DNA from: Typha latifolia
Lineage: Eukaryota > Streptophyta > Magnoliopsida > Poales > Typhaceae
Direction: 5' to 3'
Assembly (NCBI GenBank): GCA_019914945.1
Contig: CM034101.1
Location: forward strand, 16,689,188-16,753,187
Length of the DNA: 64,000 bases
The notes beneath the pieces are model-generated. The model ran no database searches. It had not been told where the DNA came from and was given only the letters and a program-made list of their open reading frames with translations. The number at the start of each line of letters is the position of its first letter. Position 1 is the stretch's first letter. This document shows, piece by piece, positions 45,431 through 56,393 of this stretch. Both the position numbers and the translations under genes were made by a program.

Positions 45431-47139
45431 TTAAGGTTCCACCATAGATGACACAGGGAGATCGCTCACATTTCGTGAGCTCCTGGCTTCTATCTTAGCT
45501 GAGACCTCAGCCACCACAAGTCTCGTCAGGAGAAGCCCAGCCACAAGGGCTGCCACCATTAGCATTGTGAAGACGGCACTCCAACTCTTTGCGGAGATGT
45601 AGCCCGTCAGCAGTGGGCCAATTGCTGCTCCGACGGACCCCGTCCCATCTATGATTGCCGTGACAGTAGCCAAAGCACGAGAATTTCCGTTCAGGGAGCT
45701 GTGAGTTCCCAGGTCTGCGGAGACGGCTGTTGTTATCAGTGCATAGGGGCCATTCACAAGCATGCCAGTGATGAACATGAGAGCAATATTCCAGTAGAGT
45801 GAGATGCTCCCATATATGCGGTAGAAGTACAGAGCAGGTATAGCACAGTACATGAAGCTAGCGGCCGTCAGTGCCCGGGCGTCAAGCCGGTCTGAGATGT
45901 GACCAGCAAGGATGCCACCAACGACGCCTCCGACATCAAACAAGGTTGATAGTGTTCCAGCTGTTGAATCTGACAAATATTTTCCATCAATAGCTGCAAA
46001 GCACACAGAAGAAAAAAAAAGATTTGCTATGTCAGATTAATGTACAAACCCATAGACCAATATCGATCATAGAGACTACATATATATCTTGATTTCAGTA
46101 AATTTTCAATATATGATAGAAAACCAATTATGTAAAAAAGTAACAGACCTGTGTGGCTGATGTAGAAAGGAAGCCAATAGAGGAATGTATAAGCCACCAG
46201 CTTGGAGAAGAAGAGGCAGAGGGCAAACGGTGCCACGCCTGGAATCCTCCAGGCTTCCATGAACCCCACTGCTTTATCTTTACCATCTGCTCCTCCCAAA
46301 AGAGGCTCCTTGATTTCATTCTTCTCTGAAGACTTTACATCATCCTCCTCTTCGATCCCAACCACCTCAGGGCTAACAGGCAAGAATAGGAACACTGTCA
46401 AGCCAGCAATGGCAATAATAATGCCAGGAGCGACGAAGGACCAGCCCCAACCATATTTCAGCAAAGCAGCAGCAATCAGTGAGCCAGATATATTTCCCAC
46501 TGATGTATGTGCATTCCATATTCCCATAATTAATCCCCTCTTGCTCTTCCCAAACCAGTTCCCAACAACCGCAACAACTGAGGGCCACCCGGTGGACTGA
46601 AACAAACCAGCAATCATCTGAATCGCTAGAAAGTAGTAGAAATTATGCATATTTAGCCAGTAGCCAGCTCCAAAAAGGGCTGTGAAAACTCCAGTTCCCA
46701 CCATTCCAACAGTCAGCAGGATCCTTAGATCAAATCGGTCACCTAAATGGCCAGCAAAGTACATGCCTGATGCATATACTGCAAGGAAGGCCACGTCAAT
46801 GTCTCCAAGCATGGCAGTGCCGCCCCCCATGTCGAACGGAGCCCATCCATTGTTCTGTCCGCTGTTTTCTGTACTATGTCCTGATCTTAGATAGTACAAT
46901 CTTGCCCAGCGGGAGAAGCCTAATTCCGGCGTTGTTTGCGGATCAAGAACACTTTTTACGATGCTAGTGGTTTTTCTCGTCGCGTGATAACTAGCATATG
47001 CAAAGAAGGTCAATACCAGCACAATTGCTTGGTATGCTCTGAAGCTGAAAGGTTTGCCCCTGATGCGTTCAAGAAACCGAACGCCAAGTGGTTTGTTGTT
47101 GCTTTGAGTTTCGATTCTTTCTTCATTCGAGGAACCCAT
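45431..47139 (-). CDS. Glycerol-3-phosphate transporter (major facilitator, SLC37/G3Pp family)
   Basis: Two coding exons, 47139-46149 and 45993-45431, join in phase 1 and encode 517 residues. The start is the ATG of [12 protein letters not shown]; an upstream in-frame extension crosses a splice acceptor at 47221-47220 and is not coding. The protein shows [23 protein letters not shown], the plant G3Pp signature, then about 12 membrane spans with [13 protein letters not shown] and [20 protein letters not shown], an acidic central loop ([15 protein letters not shown]) and [20 protein letters not shown] after the intron. The family exchanges glycerol-3-phosphate for phosphate in bacteria (GlpT); plant members respond to phosphate starvation. 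Length is normal and no defect is seen. The upstream region has a TATA box, a 5' UTR intron and two P1BS-type sites. Confidence 0.95.
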
Positions 47140-47219
47140 GAAAGATCTTCTGAGCTCTTTGCTTGAGAAAAATTTATGAAGCTGACGGCAGTTTAGAACA
47201 GAAAGTTGAGACGTGTCAC

Positions 47220-48365
47220 CTGCAAAAACCACGGAATAAAGTAAAAAGTCAGAAAGCAGTAGTTATGAATTCTAAAGCCCAATCAAGATGCGTATGACCC
47301 AAGTATATATTTCTTTCGCACAAAGAAACATGCATCAGCCTACTAGATAAATAACAATATAATGCCTCTAAATCAGTTGTGCGAAGGCATTAGGTATGAA
47401 CAAAAGAAAGTTGCCACTATAACCTTACTATTTAAATCAATTATACCTGCATAATGAGGTAAGAAGATAATATCAAGCACAGGTGATATATCATCGGTTA
47501 CTCTAAAAATTTATCATGTTTGCGATTTTCTTTTTCACTCCGGAAATGATAATATATTCGAAAAGTTAACTGAATTCAAATAGATTGATGTTTTATTTTT
47601 AGACAGAAGAGTCGGTGGGATACCGTGTTCAACTCACTTTACTTGAAAAACTCAAGCCCGTGAAAGACAAAAAGAAATAAATTTTATATTCTAACAAGGG
47701 GAACTAAGAATCAATAGGCTTTTCAAAAAAGACCCACTACCATAAGATAAAACACCCAAACCTCACAACCACTGAATCTGATCGAATCAAAAACTGACAC
47801 CTTCAACAAGACACTCCATGTACGAGAAAAAAGAATACTCAGTGGGACAACCAATTAAAGAAACTAAAACTAAAAAAAGAAGAGCACAAAAGCTAATGAA
47901 TTCTCCACACGGGAAAGAGGAGTTTTTCCTTACTTCCATCTTAAGCATGAATCCATCGGAGTAAAGTGGAAGAAAGGAACTAACTTGCCGCTGAAAACAA
48001 CAAGGTTTCTCTGATCAGCAGAGAACGAACAAAAAGAGAGATTTTTGAAGCATAAATTTGCTCTTACCATAGAAAACAATGGGAACCAACTTGAGCAATC
48101 CTTGGGATATATACCAAAGAAGAAACCCACTCATCTAAAAGTCAATCGAATAAAGAAAACGTAATAAACCTACCAGTCAAACTACATCCCAATGCAGAAC
48201 ATTAGCTAGACAATCTAACTCTACAACAAAAGCAAAGATTGACCACAACCCATCAGATTACCCTCACCCTTCTGTGATTGAACAAGAAGAAGCTACATAA
48301 CCAGAGGAGCAGTGGAATAAATTAACATCTAAGCTGCACTAAATTGCCGGATAAGAGTTATTTAC
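47220..48365 (-). other. 5' UTR intron of the glycerol-3-phosphate transporter gene
   Basis: A donor CAG|GTAAATAA at 48366/48365 and an acceptor TTTTTGCAG ending at 47220 frame a 1.15-kb intron. The leader exon 48366 to about 48545 has no coding content. The intron shows no other gene. Confidence 0.6.
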
Positions 48366-48572
48366 CTGATATCGGGAGATGTTCGGATATCACGACGCTA
48401 TCTGTCTCCCCTTATACTGCAACCTCTTCGAGCTTTCCCCTCCTGGGAAGGAATCCTTTGGGACTTCCTTGGGGGCGCCGCGGGATTTGAAGATGCCCAC
48501 GCCACGCCACGCGACGCGACGACACTGGCGTTACGAACCAAATTCCTATCCTACCCCGTCGGTTTTATCCGT

Positions 48573-48582
48573 CTTTTATAGG
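48573..48582 (-). promoter_or_regulatory. TATA box of the glycerol-3-phosphate transporter gene
   Basis: The minus-strand sequence CTATAAAAGA lies about 200 bp upstream of the inferred leader-exon donor, which would place the start of transcription near 48545. Confidence 0.65.
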
Positions 48583-48829
48583 ACAGAGAGATGGGCGCAG
48601 CCGCTGGATTCGGAATAAATCCCCTCCCCCGTTAGGTTACCCCCTGTACGGTATTATTTATTGGGGGGGATTACTTTTTCAATTTACACACCGTCTTGTG
48701 TATTAATCAAACGGTAGGTATCCAGACAGGAGGTGACGCTAAGCACGGCTAGCTAATGGCTCCCACGTAAATATTGGATATCAGGGGGGCTTTAATACGG
48801 TCGCAATAGTTGGGCTAAGATTATCCGTA

Positions 48830-48872
48830 GGATATTCCATGGAATGATACCTCCGATGCCGTCCGCATATTC
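48830..48872. promoter_or_regulatory. Two P1BS-type sites upstream of the transporter gene
   Basis: GGATATTC (48830-48837) and GCATATTC (48865-48872) both fit the palindromic consensus GNATATNC bound by PHR1-type phosphate-starvation regulators. They lie 250-300 bp upstream of the TATA box. A phosphate-starvation response is known for this family; its operation here is inference. Confidence 0.55.
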
Positions 48873-50958
48873 CTTACTCCTCCTCTTTGTGGGGACAACC
48901 GAAGTTTCCACTTGCCACCACGGGTTTTCTACTGGATCTCCTACTCCAGGGCATGCACGAATTAGTCTTCCCACACCGACTGTATCACAACAAGTCGTAG
49001 ATTAAGTGGGCCTGCGTAAACGATATTATATTATTTTGCTGGCAAAATATCTCGATTTAGTGCTTCTAATCCACCCGGTATTGGATTCCAAGATGCACAA
49101 AACCAGTGGATTGGTCCATAGAGGGATTTTCTCCAATGAGGCCAAGAGCTGACGTGGGCTAAGTGTTTATGATATACGAAGACGTCCACGTTATAAGTGA
49201 TTCATTCATTTAAAAGGTCCGTCACAAAAGTAGAATTGGATCCGATCCGTGTGGCCAAGAGGTAGCGACCATGTTAAAGAGTTTCTCTCATCCCTTGCCC
49301 TTGGCCATCGGCAGCTTAGAAGTCGGCATCGTTTCTAAAAAAGGAAGCTTCCCATGCTAAATTATTTTCTTTCTAACATTTATTTAGAAAATAATTCGTT
49401 CTTCTATATCTCATAGTGTGACCAAAAGCTCTCAGGAAACTGGAGCTACAAATATTTATTAGGACGGGCTCAGCCTGGAATAATGCATCGATAATTCGAA
49501 TAAAGAGGTACACTTTTTATCCTGATTGACTTCTTTTCTCTTGTCCTTGTTCTCATTATTTCTACACGAAGGAATTCGCCAATTTGGGTCCTTTCAGTTA
49601 CGTAGTTAAATAGGCAGCTAGATAGATCTAAGCAATATGTTTGTATCCAACCATTGCGATAGTAGGGCCAAGATTGACGACCTTAATTTTAGAATCTTTT
49701 TAACTTGGTGGTCAGGAAAGGGTGGGAGGGAGTTTGTGGTCACAATGCGTGCATGAAGAAATAAATGGGGTGGTAAATATAGAAAATGTACAACTCATTA
49801 AATAAACACCTTATCAATCTATCGACCACTGGAGAACTGGGTGGCATTCTTGTACTCTAATATTTGCATAGATAAAAGTATTTGTTTCCTTATAAAATGG
49901 ATTCTACGCACTCCAATGCAGACTGGACGTCGAGTATGGGCTATATAAACGATGTGACATGCCCTTGTCATTGGTGATAGCCTGATACGGCAAAGGATAG
50001 GACCACAGAGCTTTTCTTTTTTTATTTATTTAACTAGCCCTCTACTCTTTTTTTTTTTTTACATGTCTATTAACTTTAATATTTTAAGTCACTTGACCTA
50101 CTTATATGAAAATTTACTAATGTGAGGGAGATTTTGCGATATGAATCTGATTTAATAACTTTTAAACATACTTTTATAAAAAAAAATTCTCTCAGAGTTG
50201 ATAACTTTTTAGAGATTTTTATTGTATTTAAAAATTTATTGTCCTACTCAGTAATTTTTTAATTCACTTAATCTTAGTATTTAAGTAGTAAAAGAGAAAA
50301 ACTCGAGATTAGATGAGGTGAGTTTGAGGTGGTTTGCGTTGGAAAAGTATCTAAGATTGGCTAGCTAAAAAAAGAAACTAGTTACTAGTTAGTTCATTGG
50401 TTATGCACAATTTCTAAGTTTTTGGGATAAATTCTAAATCCTAAACCCTACCGGGAAATACCTGGCCTTCTCATCCTAATGGAAAATCCTCGCCGCTGGC
50501 TGGCTTTCGGGTTTGGTGGAGGCTAAACCTAAGTCCAAAGTCCACCCAATATATTGAGCCCAAACTCGGCCCATGGGCCAATGGCCACTCCTATTCATTA
50601 ACGATATGAAAAGGATAGGATGTTAATCATCAATTTTCACCTTGTTCTATAGCAAAAGAAAAAAAAAAGATTTCTGCCAATGAAAGAGAGCTCTAATTCC
50701 ATTCTTCGTCCTAAGCATCTAGTTTACATGATTAGGAATAAATGCCTTTAGGTGCAACCCAGATGCATTCATACTGGCAAATTAAACTTCGGAAAGAAAA
50801 CGAGTTACAAATAAAGGTAGTAATAGTATTTAGCCACATGGTTTGAGGCAAAAAAAAAGTTTAATTCGATGCTATCTCCTGGAATAAATATTGTCCATCG
50901 AACAAATGAAGGGAAATCCCCGTCGTCGAATAAAGGATTCGACGGTCGAATTGGTTCT
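48873..50958. other. Intergenic spacer between the transporter and ADF genes
   Basis: Mostly AT-rich sequence without supported open frames. It includes a short T-run near 50040-50060. The last few hundred bases are presumably the ADF 3' UTR. Confidence 0.6.
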
Positions 50959-51768
50959 TTAAAAGGCTCGCCCTTTGATTATATCAATGCTCATCTCACT
51001 CGGATCCGTTGCTTGTAACTCCACCTGGATGCCATCGAGCTCTCTCTTGAATCTATCCTTCGAGCTAGCATACAGCATCTTGCTCCTTACCTTTGATTCA
51101 TCTGGAGCCCTGTACATTAAATTTTACAAGAATTTATCCACGTAGAGCAATGACCGAAATTAGTATTGGTGCAATTGTTAGCATTCACTCTAATAATATT
51201 TTGCTATTATATATCTTTCTTCTTTCTTTCCAAATTGATATGGTCACATATATAGCTAATCGAACTCCACTATGTTTTTAAGGTAGTAAAAGATAAATAC
51301 AAATTCGATAGTAAATAAATAACGGACATGCAAAAAGTAGGGTGTTTGTTTTAATAAATTTCTCTTTATGATGAATGCCACTTAGTTGCATGCATGATAT
51401 GTGCAAACGTTACCAAGAGATGAAGAAGATCTTGCTCTTTTGGCAATTCTCATCGGTGACGAAGTCGAAGTCGAAGACGGCGTAGCGGCACTCATTCGGC
51501 GGCAAGCATGCGGCGAAATCATCGTAGCTCTCGTCGGGCTGGCCGAGTCTCTCCACCGACACCTGCTGGATCTTCTCGTCGATCTTGAACACGATGAAAC
51601 GGAAGTTTCTCTTCGCCTTCAGCTCCAAGAACTTTATCTTACATTCATCATTCACAGCCATTCCCGACGCCGAATTGGCCTTCATTTGTACAACAACAAA
51701 TGAAAACTATTAGAAGATAATGTAGCTAATCGACATTGAAAACAATATTGATCAAGTAGACTAACCAT
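50959..51768 (-). CDS. Actin-depolymerizing factor (ADF/cofilin)
   Basis: Three exons: 51768-51766 (only the start codon), 51679-51414 and 51109-50959. They encode 139 residues, the exact usual length. A first exon holding only ATG is typical of plant ADF genes. Recognisable parts are [14 protein letters not shown] with the regulatory serine (residue 6), [19 protein letters not shown], the strongly conserved [20 protein letters not shown], and [19 protein letters not shown] in the long actin-binding helix. The C-terminus ends GRAF. ADFs bind G- and F-actin and sever and depolymerise filaments in the cytoplasm; phosphorylation of the N-terminal serine inactivates them. No defect is seen. Confidence 0.97.
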
Positions 51769-52280
51769 AGTTTCTTCTCCAAGGATGGGAACTGAGAAAG
51801 GAATAGAGAGAGAAAGAAAGAGGAGGGGAAGAGAGAAATGTGGGAAGGAGAGAGTTTGATGGAGGGAATAAAGGAGGAGAGAGAGGAGAAACTCGCAAAT
51901 TAAGCAGTTGTTTGATGGCACGTCCGAGATGAAGGCATTGACCGAGTCTGCCATGCATATCCCCATATGGAGAGAGGCATGAAGAGCGACATGCTCACCA
52001 TCATCCATAAAGAACCAACAACCAACTTCTATAGATAGGTGTTAGGTGCTCAGATATATGTACATGTATGTATCTAGCATTATAATGGTGTTAGACATTG
52101 TACAATGGCAATGAGAGGTTAAAATGTCCTTCAAAGAAACAAACTAATCTGACAACATCATCTTAAGAAAATAAGAAAGACTATTCATCGTACAAGCGAA
52201 AAATACAAAACTTCATTTGCACTAGGATATTCATGAACATACATCCAAGATCCGATGACTGAAAGCAAATGATCATTGCC

Positions 52281-54373
52281 TTAACCCAAAAAATTTACAA
52301 CTTTTGGGCCCTTCTTTATCTTTGATTTTGCATGAGGATTCTTTTCACTGTCACCCATCCCAGCAGCTGGTTCTTTCTTAGAGTGTAAAGGGGGATCCTT
52401 TTTGCCGCTTTTCAATTCTTCTACAACAAAATCATCTTCAATATCATCTCCGCTCCGGAAGATGGACTGCAGCCCTTGCAGGTTTTCCCCAGGTTCGCTA
52501 GCTGAGATGAGAGGAAGAGACATTCTAAATCAACTACGTAATGAATGAATGTTGCTAGCATATCCTCATTGAGGTGAAAATGAGATCCAGTGATGCCAAG
52601 AGTTGCTTGCTTATAAAATTACTAGCATATCCAAGCGCAATTTCAGAGTTAGAGTTACCCCAAAAAACATAGCAAAAAGGATCAGAAATTGAAAATGCAG
52701 CTAAATGATAGACTTCATATTCTAAAGAAAGATTTAATACCAAAATTCACAATATCATAAGAGGATTAATTGACATGAATAATACAAGCTCGGTAATACC
52801 TATGTTCTGCCCCCCGGCAGAGGTTGTCAAATCTCTGTTGCCTTTATTTGGACAAAACTTGGCCAAGTGCGTAACACCACCACATATCTTACAGGAACCA
52901 CCCTAACAAGAACATAAAAATAATCAATCAGATTCCCCTTAATTGACAGGATAATTAATATACAGCATTGTTGAGGTTGACTCTTAGTCCAAAACTTAAG
53001 AAGAAGATTCAATAAGCTCCATTACGAATTTACAACATTTATGGACTTCAATTGATGGCAAGCTAATACCACAGATAACAGAACCTTTTAACAAATATAT
53101 GCAGATAATTTCTGTTACAAGCTACTCATATAAATCACCTATACATATGGGGTACCTTTGGATATATTCCGTGTACATTTTTCGGACAGTTCTTGCTCAA
53201 ATGGCCCTGTTCTTTACAGATAAAGCAGCTGGCAAATTTTGTACCCCCTGCATTTACAAATAAAGTTCAATACCTTAAGAAGAAATCCATTAAATTGGCA
53301 CCTTAGAAGTATTAATACTATATAAACTCTGAAAAAAGTGCTAATTGCATAGACTGAACAAAAGGAAGTACTTTAAAGAACTATATCAAATAAAAGATGA
53401 GCGGAATACCATCTTCAAGGGGCTTAGGGCACTTGAAAAGAGAATGTCCAACTTCTCCACAGTTATAGCAAAACTTTTTGTTGTTGCTGCTATCACTTTT
53501 CTCTGTGCAGTTCTTAAGACTATGTCCACGTTGGCGACAGAGCAAACAAATCTGGATAAAGCATGAGGCACTTGCATTATTATGCATAGGTAGACACCAC
53601 CATGATGTCAAAACATAAAGCATGAAGAATCCTCACAAACGGGCCTAAAGAAATTTCTGCTCAGATGCAAAACAACAAAAATCGATTGCTCATATTACTG
53701 ATGGATATGGTTATTGTTAAAACTAATGTTAACACAACGATATTGATCGTAGTTAGAATTTTTTTTTTCCTCACTAAACCATTCAAACTATCTAAATAAC
53801 CTGAGTTACAATTCTGACGACAGGAGTGAAAATCTACGAAGTAATCGCTTTAGCAACGATGACCCATGATATTTATCATAACACTTCGTTGTCTACTTAA
53901 ACCACCCAAACAAGAGAATTAGCATGACCTGCATACCCAATTCATATACCCAATAAACAAGAACAGTTATTGTGCAAAAACAAATAATAAGACGTCAAAA
54001 GGTAGACTTGACAACAAAGCAAACAGTTGATAGGCACTGGAGAAAGAGAAGCAAATCGAAGTAAATCAAAACAAACCTTGTTCTTCTCCCACTGGGCTTT
54101 CTCGGGACAAAGCTTAGCAATATGATCCTCGGACCTGCAAATGAAGCAGCTCTCTCCAGGGCGCATTCCAGGGACCCTCAAGGGATGCTTCTTGGAGCCG
54201 CTTTTCTTGGTGGGTTTGCCCTTGAGGACTCCATTAACCTTCTTCCTGCTATTCTTCTTCTTCTTCTTCTTTGGATTAGAAGAGTCCTCCTTGGGGGGCT
54301 CGGGCTTGGGGAAGAGGTTGGGATTCGCCTCCTTGAATCGCTTTCGTGCTTCCTTCTGTCTCTTGCTCACCAT
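52281..54373 (-). CDS. CCHC zinc-knuckle protein, ZCCHC9-like
   Basis: Five exons, 54373-54077, 53551-53410, 53247-53156, 52902-52800 and 52501-52281, join in phase to give 284 residues. The N-terminus is very basic (MVSKRQKEARKRFKEANP, KKKKKKNSRKK), likely nucleolar. Five CX2CX4HX4C knuckles follow: CFICRSEDHIAKLC, CLLCRQRGHSLKNC, CYNCGEVGHSLFKC, CFICKEQGHLSKNC and CKICGGVTHLAKFC. Spacing matches eukaryotic ZCCHC9 and its Air/yeast relatives, which bind RNA and are linked to RNA surveillance. The C-terminal tail is acidic then Lys-rich and ends VVNFLG. The start ATG is the first in frame. Function in plants is not settled. Confidence 0.92.
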
Positions 54374-54986
54374 CTGTTCGATGCAAGTCCCGAGCGAGAT
54401 CGAAGCAACTCAAAGCCGTGTTGTAGTTGGGGTGTTAACTATGCGGCGGGCTTTGAACCAAATCAAGGTTCGGTGCGACCCAATAGAAGTCCACCTCAGG
54501 GTTTAGGGTTTCCGGTTGGAAATTTTTTTGATTAATTATATTTTGACCCCTCAACTATTTTCTTTTCAGTTTCATCTCCTAAATAAAAAAAAATAGACAC
54601 ATACAATTTTTCTGTTAGAAATTCTGTTAAAAAATATATTAAAAAAATATCAACTTTAAAAGATTATATATACAAATAAGATATTTTTTTAAAAGGATAT
54701 ACATGCAAAAAAATATTATTATTTTTTAACTAAAATTATAATTAAGAAATAAATAATCACATGATGAATCAGTTATAACACTTTTAACTTTTCTAAGTGT
54801 TAGATCTCTTTTTATCCTAGAAAAGATATATAAATATAAAGGGCATAGAAGAAGAGCTCAAAAGATGATACAGAGATAAACTTCAATAAGAAGATAAATA
54901 ACTAAAAATAAGTGCTCCAAATAGTTTTATTCTAAACTAACTATATCATGATTAGTGCTCAAATCACAAGTCACGGACATCGCGTA
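54374..54986. other. Spacer with AT-rich dispersed-repeat-like sequence
   Basis: The first ~150 bp are the upstream region of the CCHC gene. The stretch 54600-54760 (AAAAGGATATACATGCAAAAA and neighbours) resembles 55900-56030 and 26080-26310. No gene is supported. Confidence 0.55.
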
Positions 54987-55411
54987 TTACTCATCTGTTA
55001 CATAAATGGTGATCGACATGGTACCAGTACCTTTTTGCTTTCTGGGCCGTTTTCTACTTCTTGTTGCCGTTGCCTTTAATGAAGAGAAGTATTAAACTCA
55101 AAATTCATTTGAAGTAGCTAAAAAGATATATATATATATATAACTACTTTCAGATCACTGAATCAAATAAATTTAGAGTCTATTCTACTCACTTTGCAAT
55201 GGATCGAGCAGCAATGCTTTTCTTGTATTGCTAGTTTGAAACCACAAATCCTGCATCTCATTTTATGGATCTCAGAATTGTTGTTAGACTCTTGATTCCT
55301 TTTCGTTTCAATTCGAAATACTCCTCCTTTCTTTATTGTGAGTGTTTGGATGTCTGATGAAACTTTTGAAGTCCTCAATTCTACACTCTTCTGCTGCGTT
55401 GCAATGTAAAC
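54987..55411 (-). CDS. Possible last two exons of a small Cys-rich basic protein, unidentified
   Basis: Exon 55411-55193 (acceptor TTTCAG, donor AAA|GTGAGT) and exon 55073-54987 (acceptor TTAAAG, stop TAA) join in phase 0 for 101 residues. The first exon reads VYIATQQKSVELRTS, then KKGGVFRIETKRN, then CRICGFKLAIQEKHCCSIHCK, a compact CxxC plus Cys/His cluster that could bind zinc. The second adds RSRKRPRKQKG, a likely nuclear-localisation patch, and ends ITIYVTDE. No upstream ATG exon was found; the apparent upstream start is TTG. I do not recognise the family. Confidence 0.35.
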
Positions 55412-56393
55412 CTGAAACCAAACCAAGATAGATAATTAATATATATAGGACAACCAATTAATTAGTGTTTAATTAATTTTTCTTCTTTTTTTCTTTCTCC
55501 GTTCAAGTAATTGAGGACGTAAACTTGAGTATTGTCTGTAGAATAGAGTGAAAGAGACTGTAGTCTATTATAAGGAGCAAAGTGGGTCTACCGTGCAGTC
55601 CAAATAATACCTGTTACAATGCCTATAATGCTTCTCGCAATTTTTTTGTGAAGTATGATCGTCGAGATTAGTCATACTATTCTACCTATCATAAATTGGA
55701 GATTTGCATGGATTATTTTACACGTATATCCCTCTAAAATTTCTTATCTATGTATATGCCCTTTTAATTTTCATAATTTTGCGATACCCTTCAAAATTAT
55801 TTATAACTTTTGTTTAGATGCCTCTCATATTACTTTTTACAAGCCATAAGTAAAATAATAATAATAATAATAATAATTCATAAGTTAAAATAGTTAGGTT
55901 TAAAAAGTATCCATATAAAATCAAGAGGTTTTAGGGTTTTCGTGCAAAAATCATGTTCTGAAGGATTTACAAGCAAATATCAAAGAGATATATACGGTAA
56001 GATATTTTTGAAGGATATTCATATAAAAAAACCATTTCATTTATAATCTAAAAAAGAAATCTAAAAATAAGCAAAATAAAATCTGCGAATTAATTAATAA
56101 TAATAATATTATTATTTTTGACTTGAAAGCTGTTATTTATATGAATTGTCCCAAGTGAATATTTAATAATATCATAATAACTAAAGTAGAATAATAATTC
56201 ACACATGATGAAGATTGAAGGCCAACTGAAGTAATCGGCATGTTTTAAGTAGCAATGCTGAACCTTCAGCAATATTAAGATACTAACTCTCAAGCTAGTC
56301 GCTAGATACTTCTCTCTTCCAACTCAATCTTATTTTCTTCTCTCTTCCAACTCAATTTATCAAGTGAATTGATGAATAAGCACAAGAACTCAA
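55412..56393. other. AT-rich spacer with repeat remnants
   Basis: Includes an ATA trinucleotide run (about 55856-55876) and the stretch 55720-56030 that resembles segments at 26080-26310 and 54600-54760. No gene is supported. The end is probably the serine racemase 3' UTR. Confidence 0.6.
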
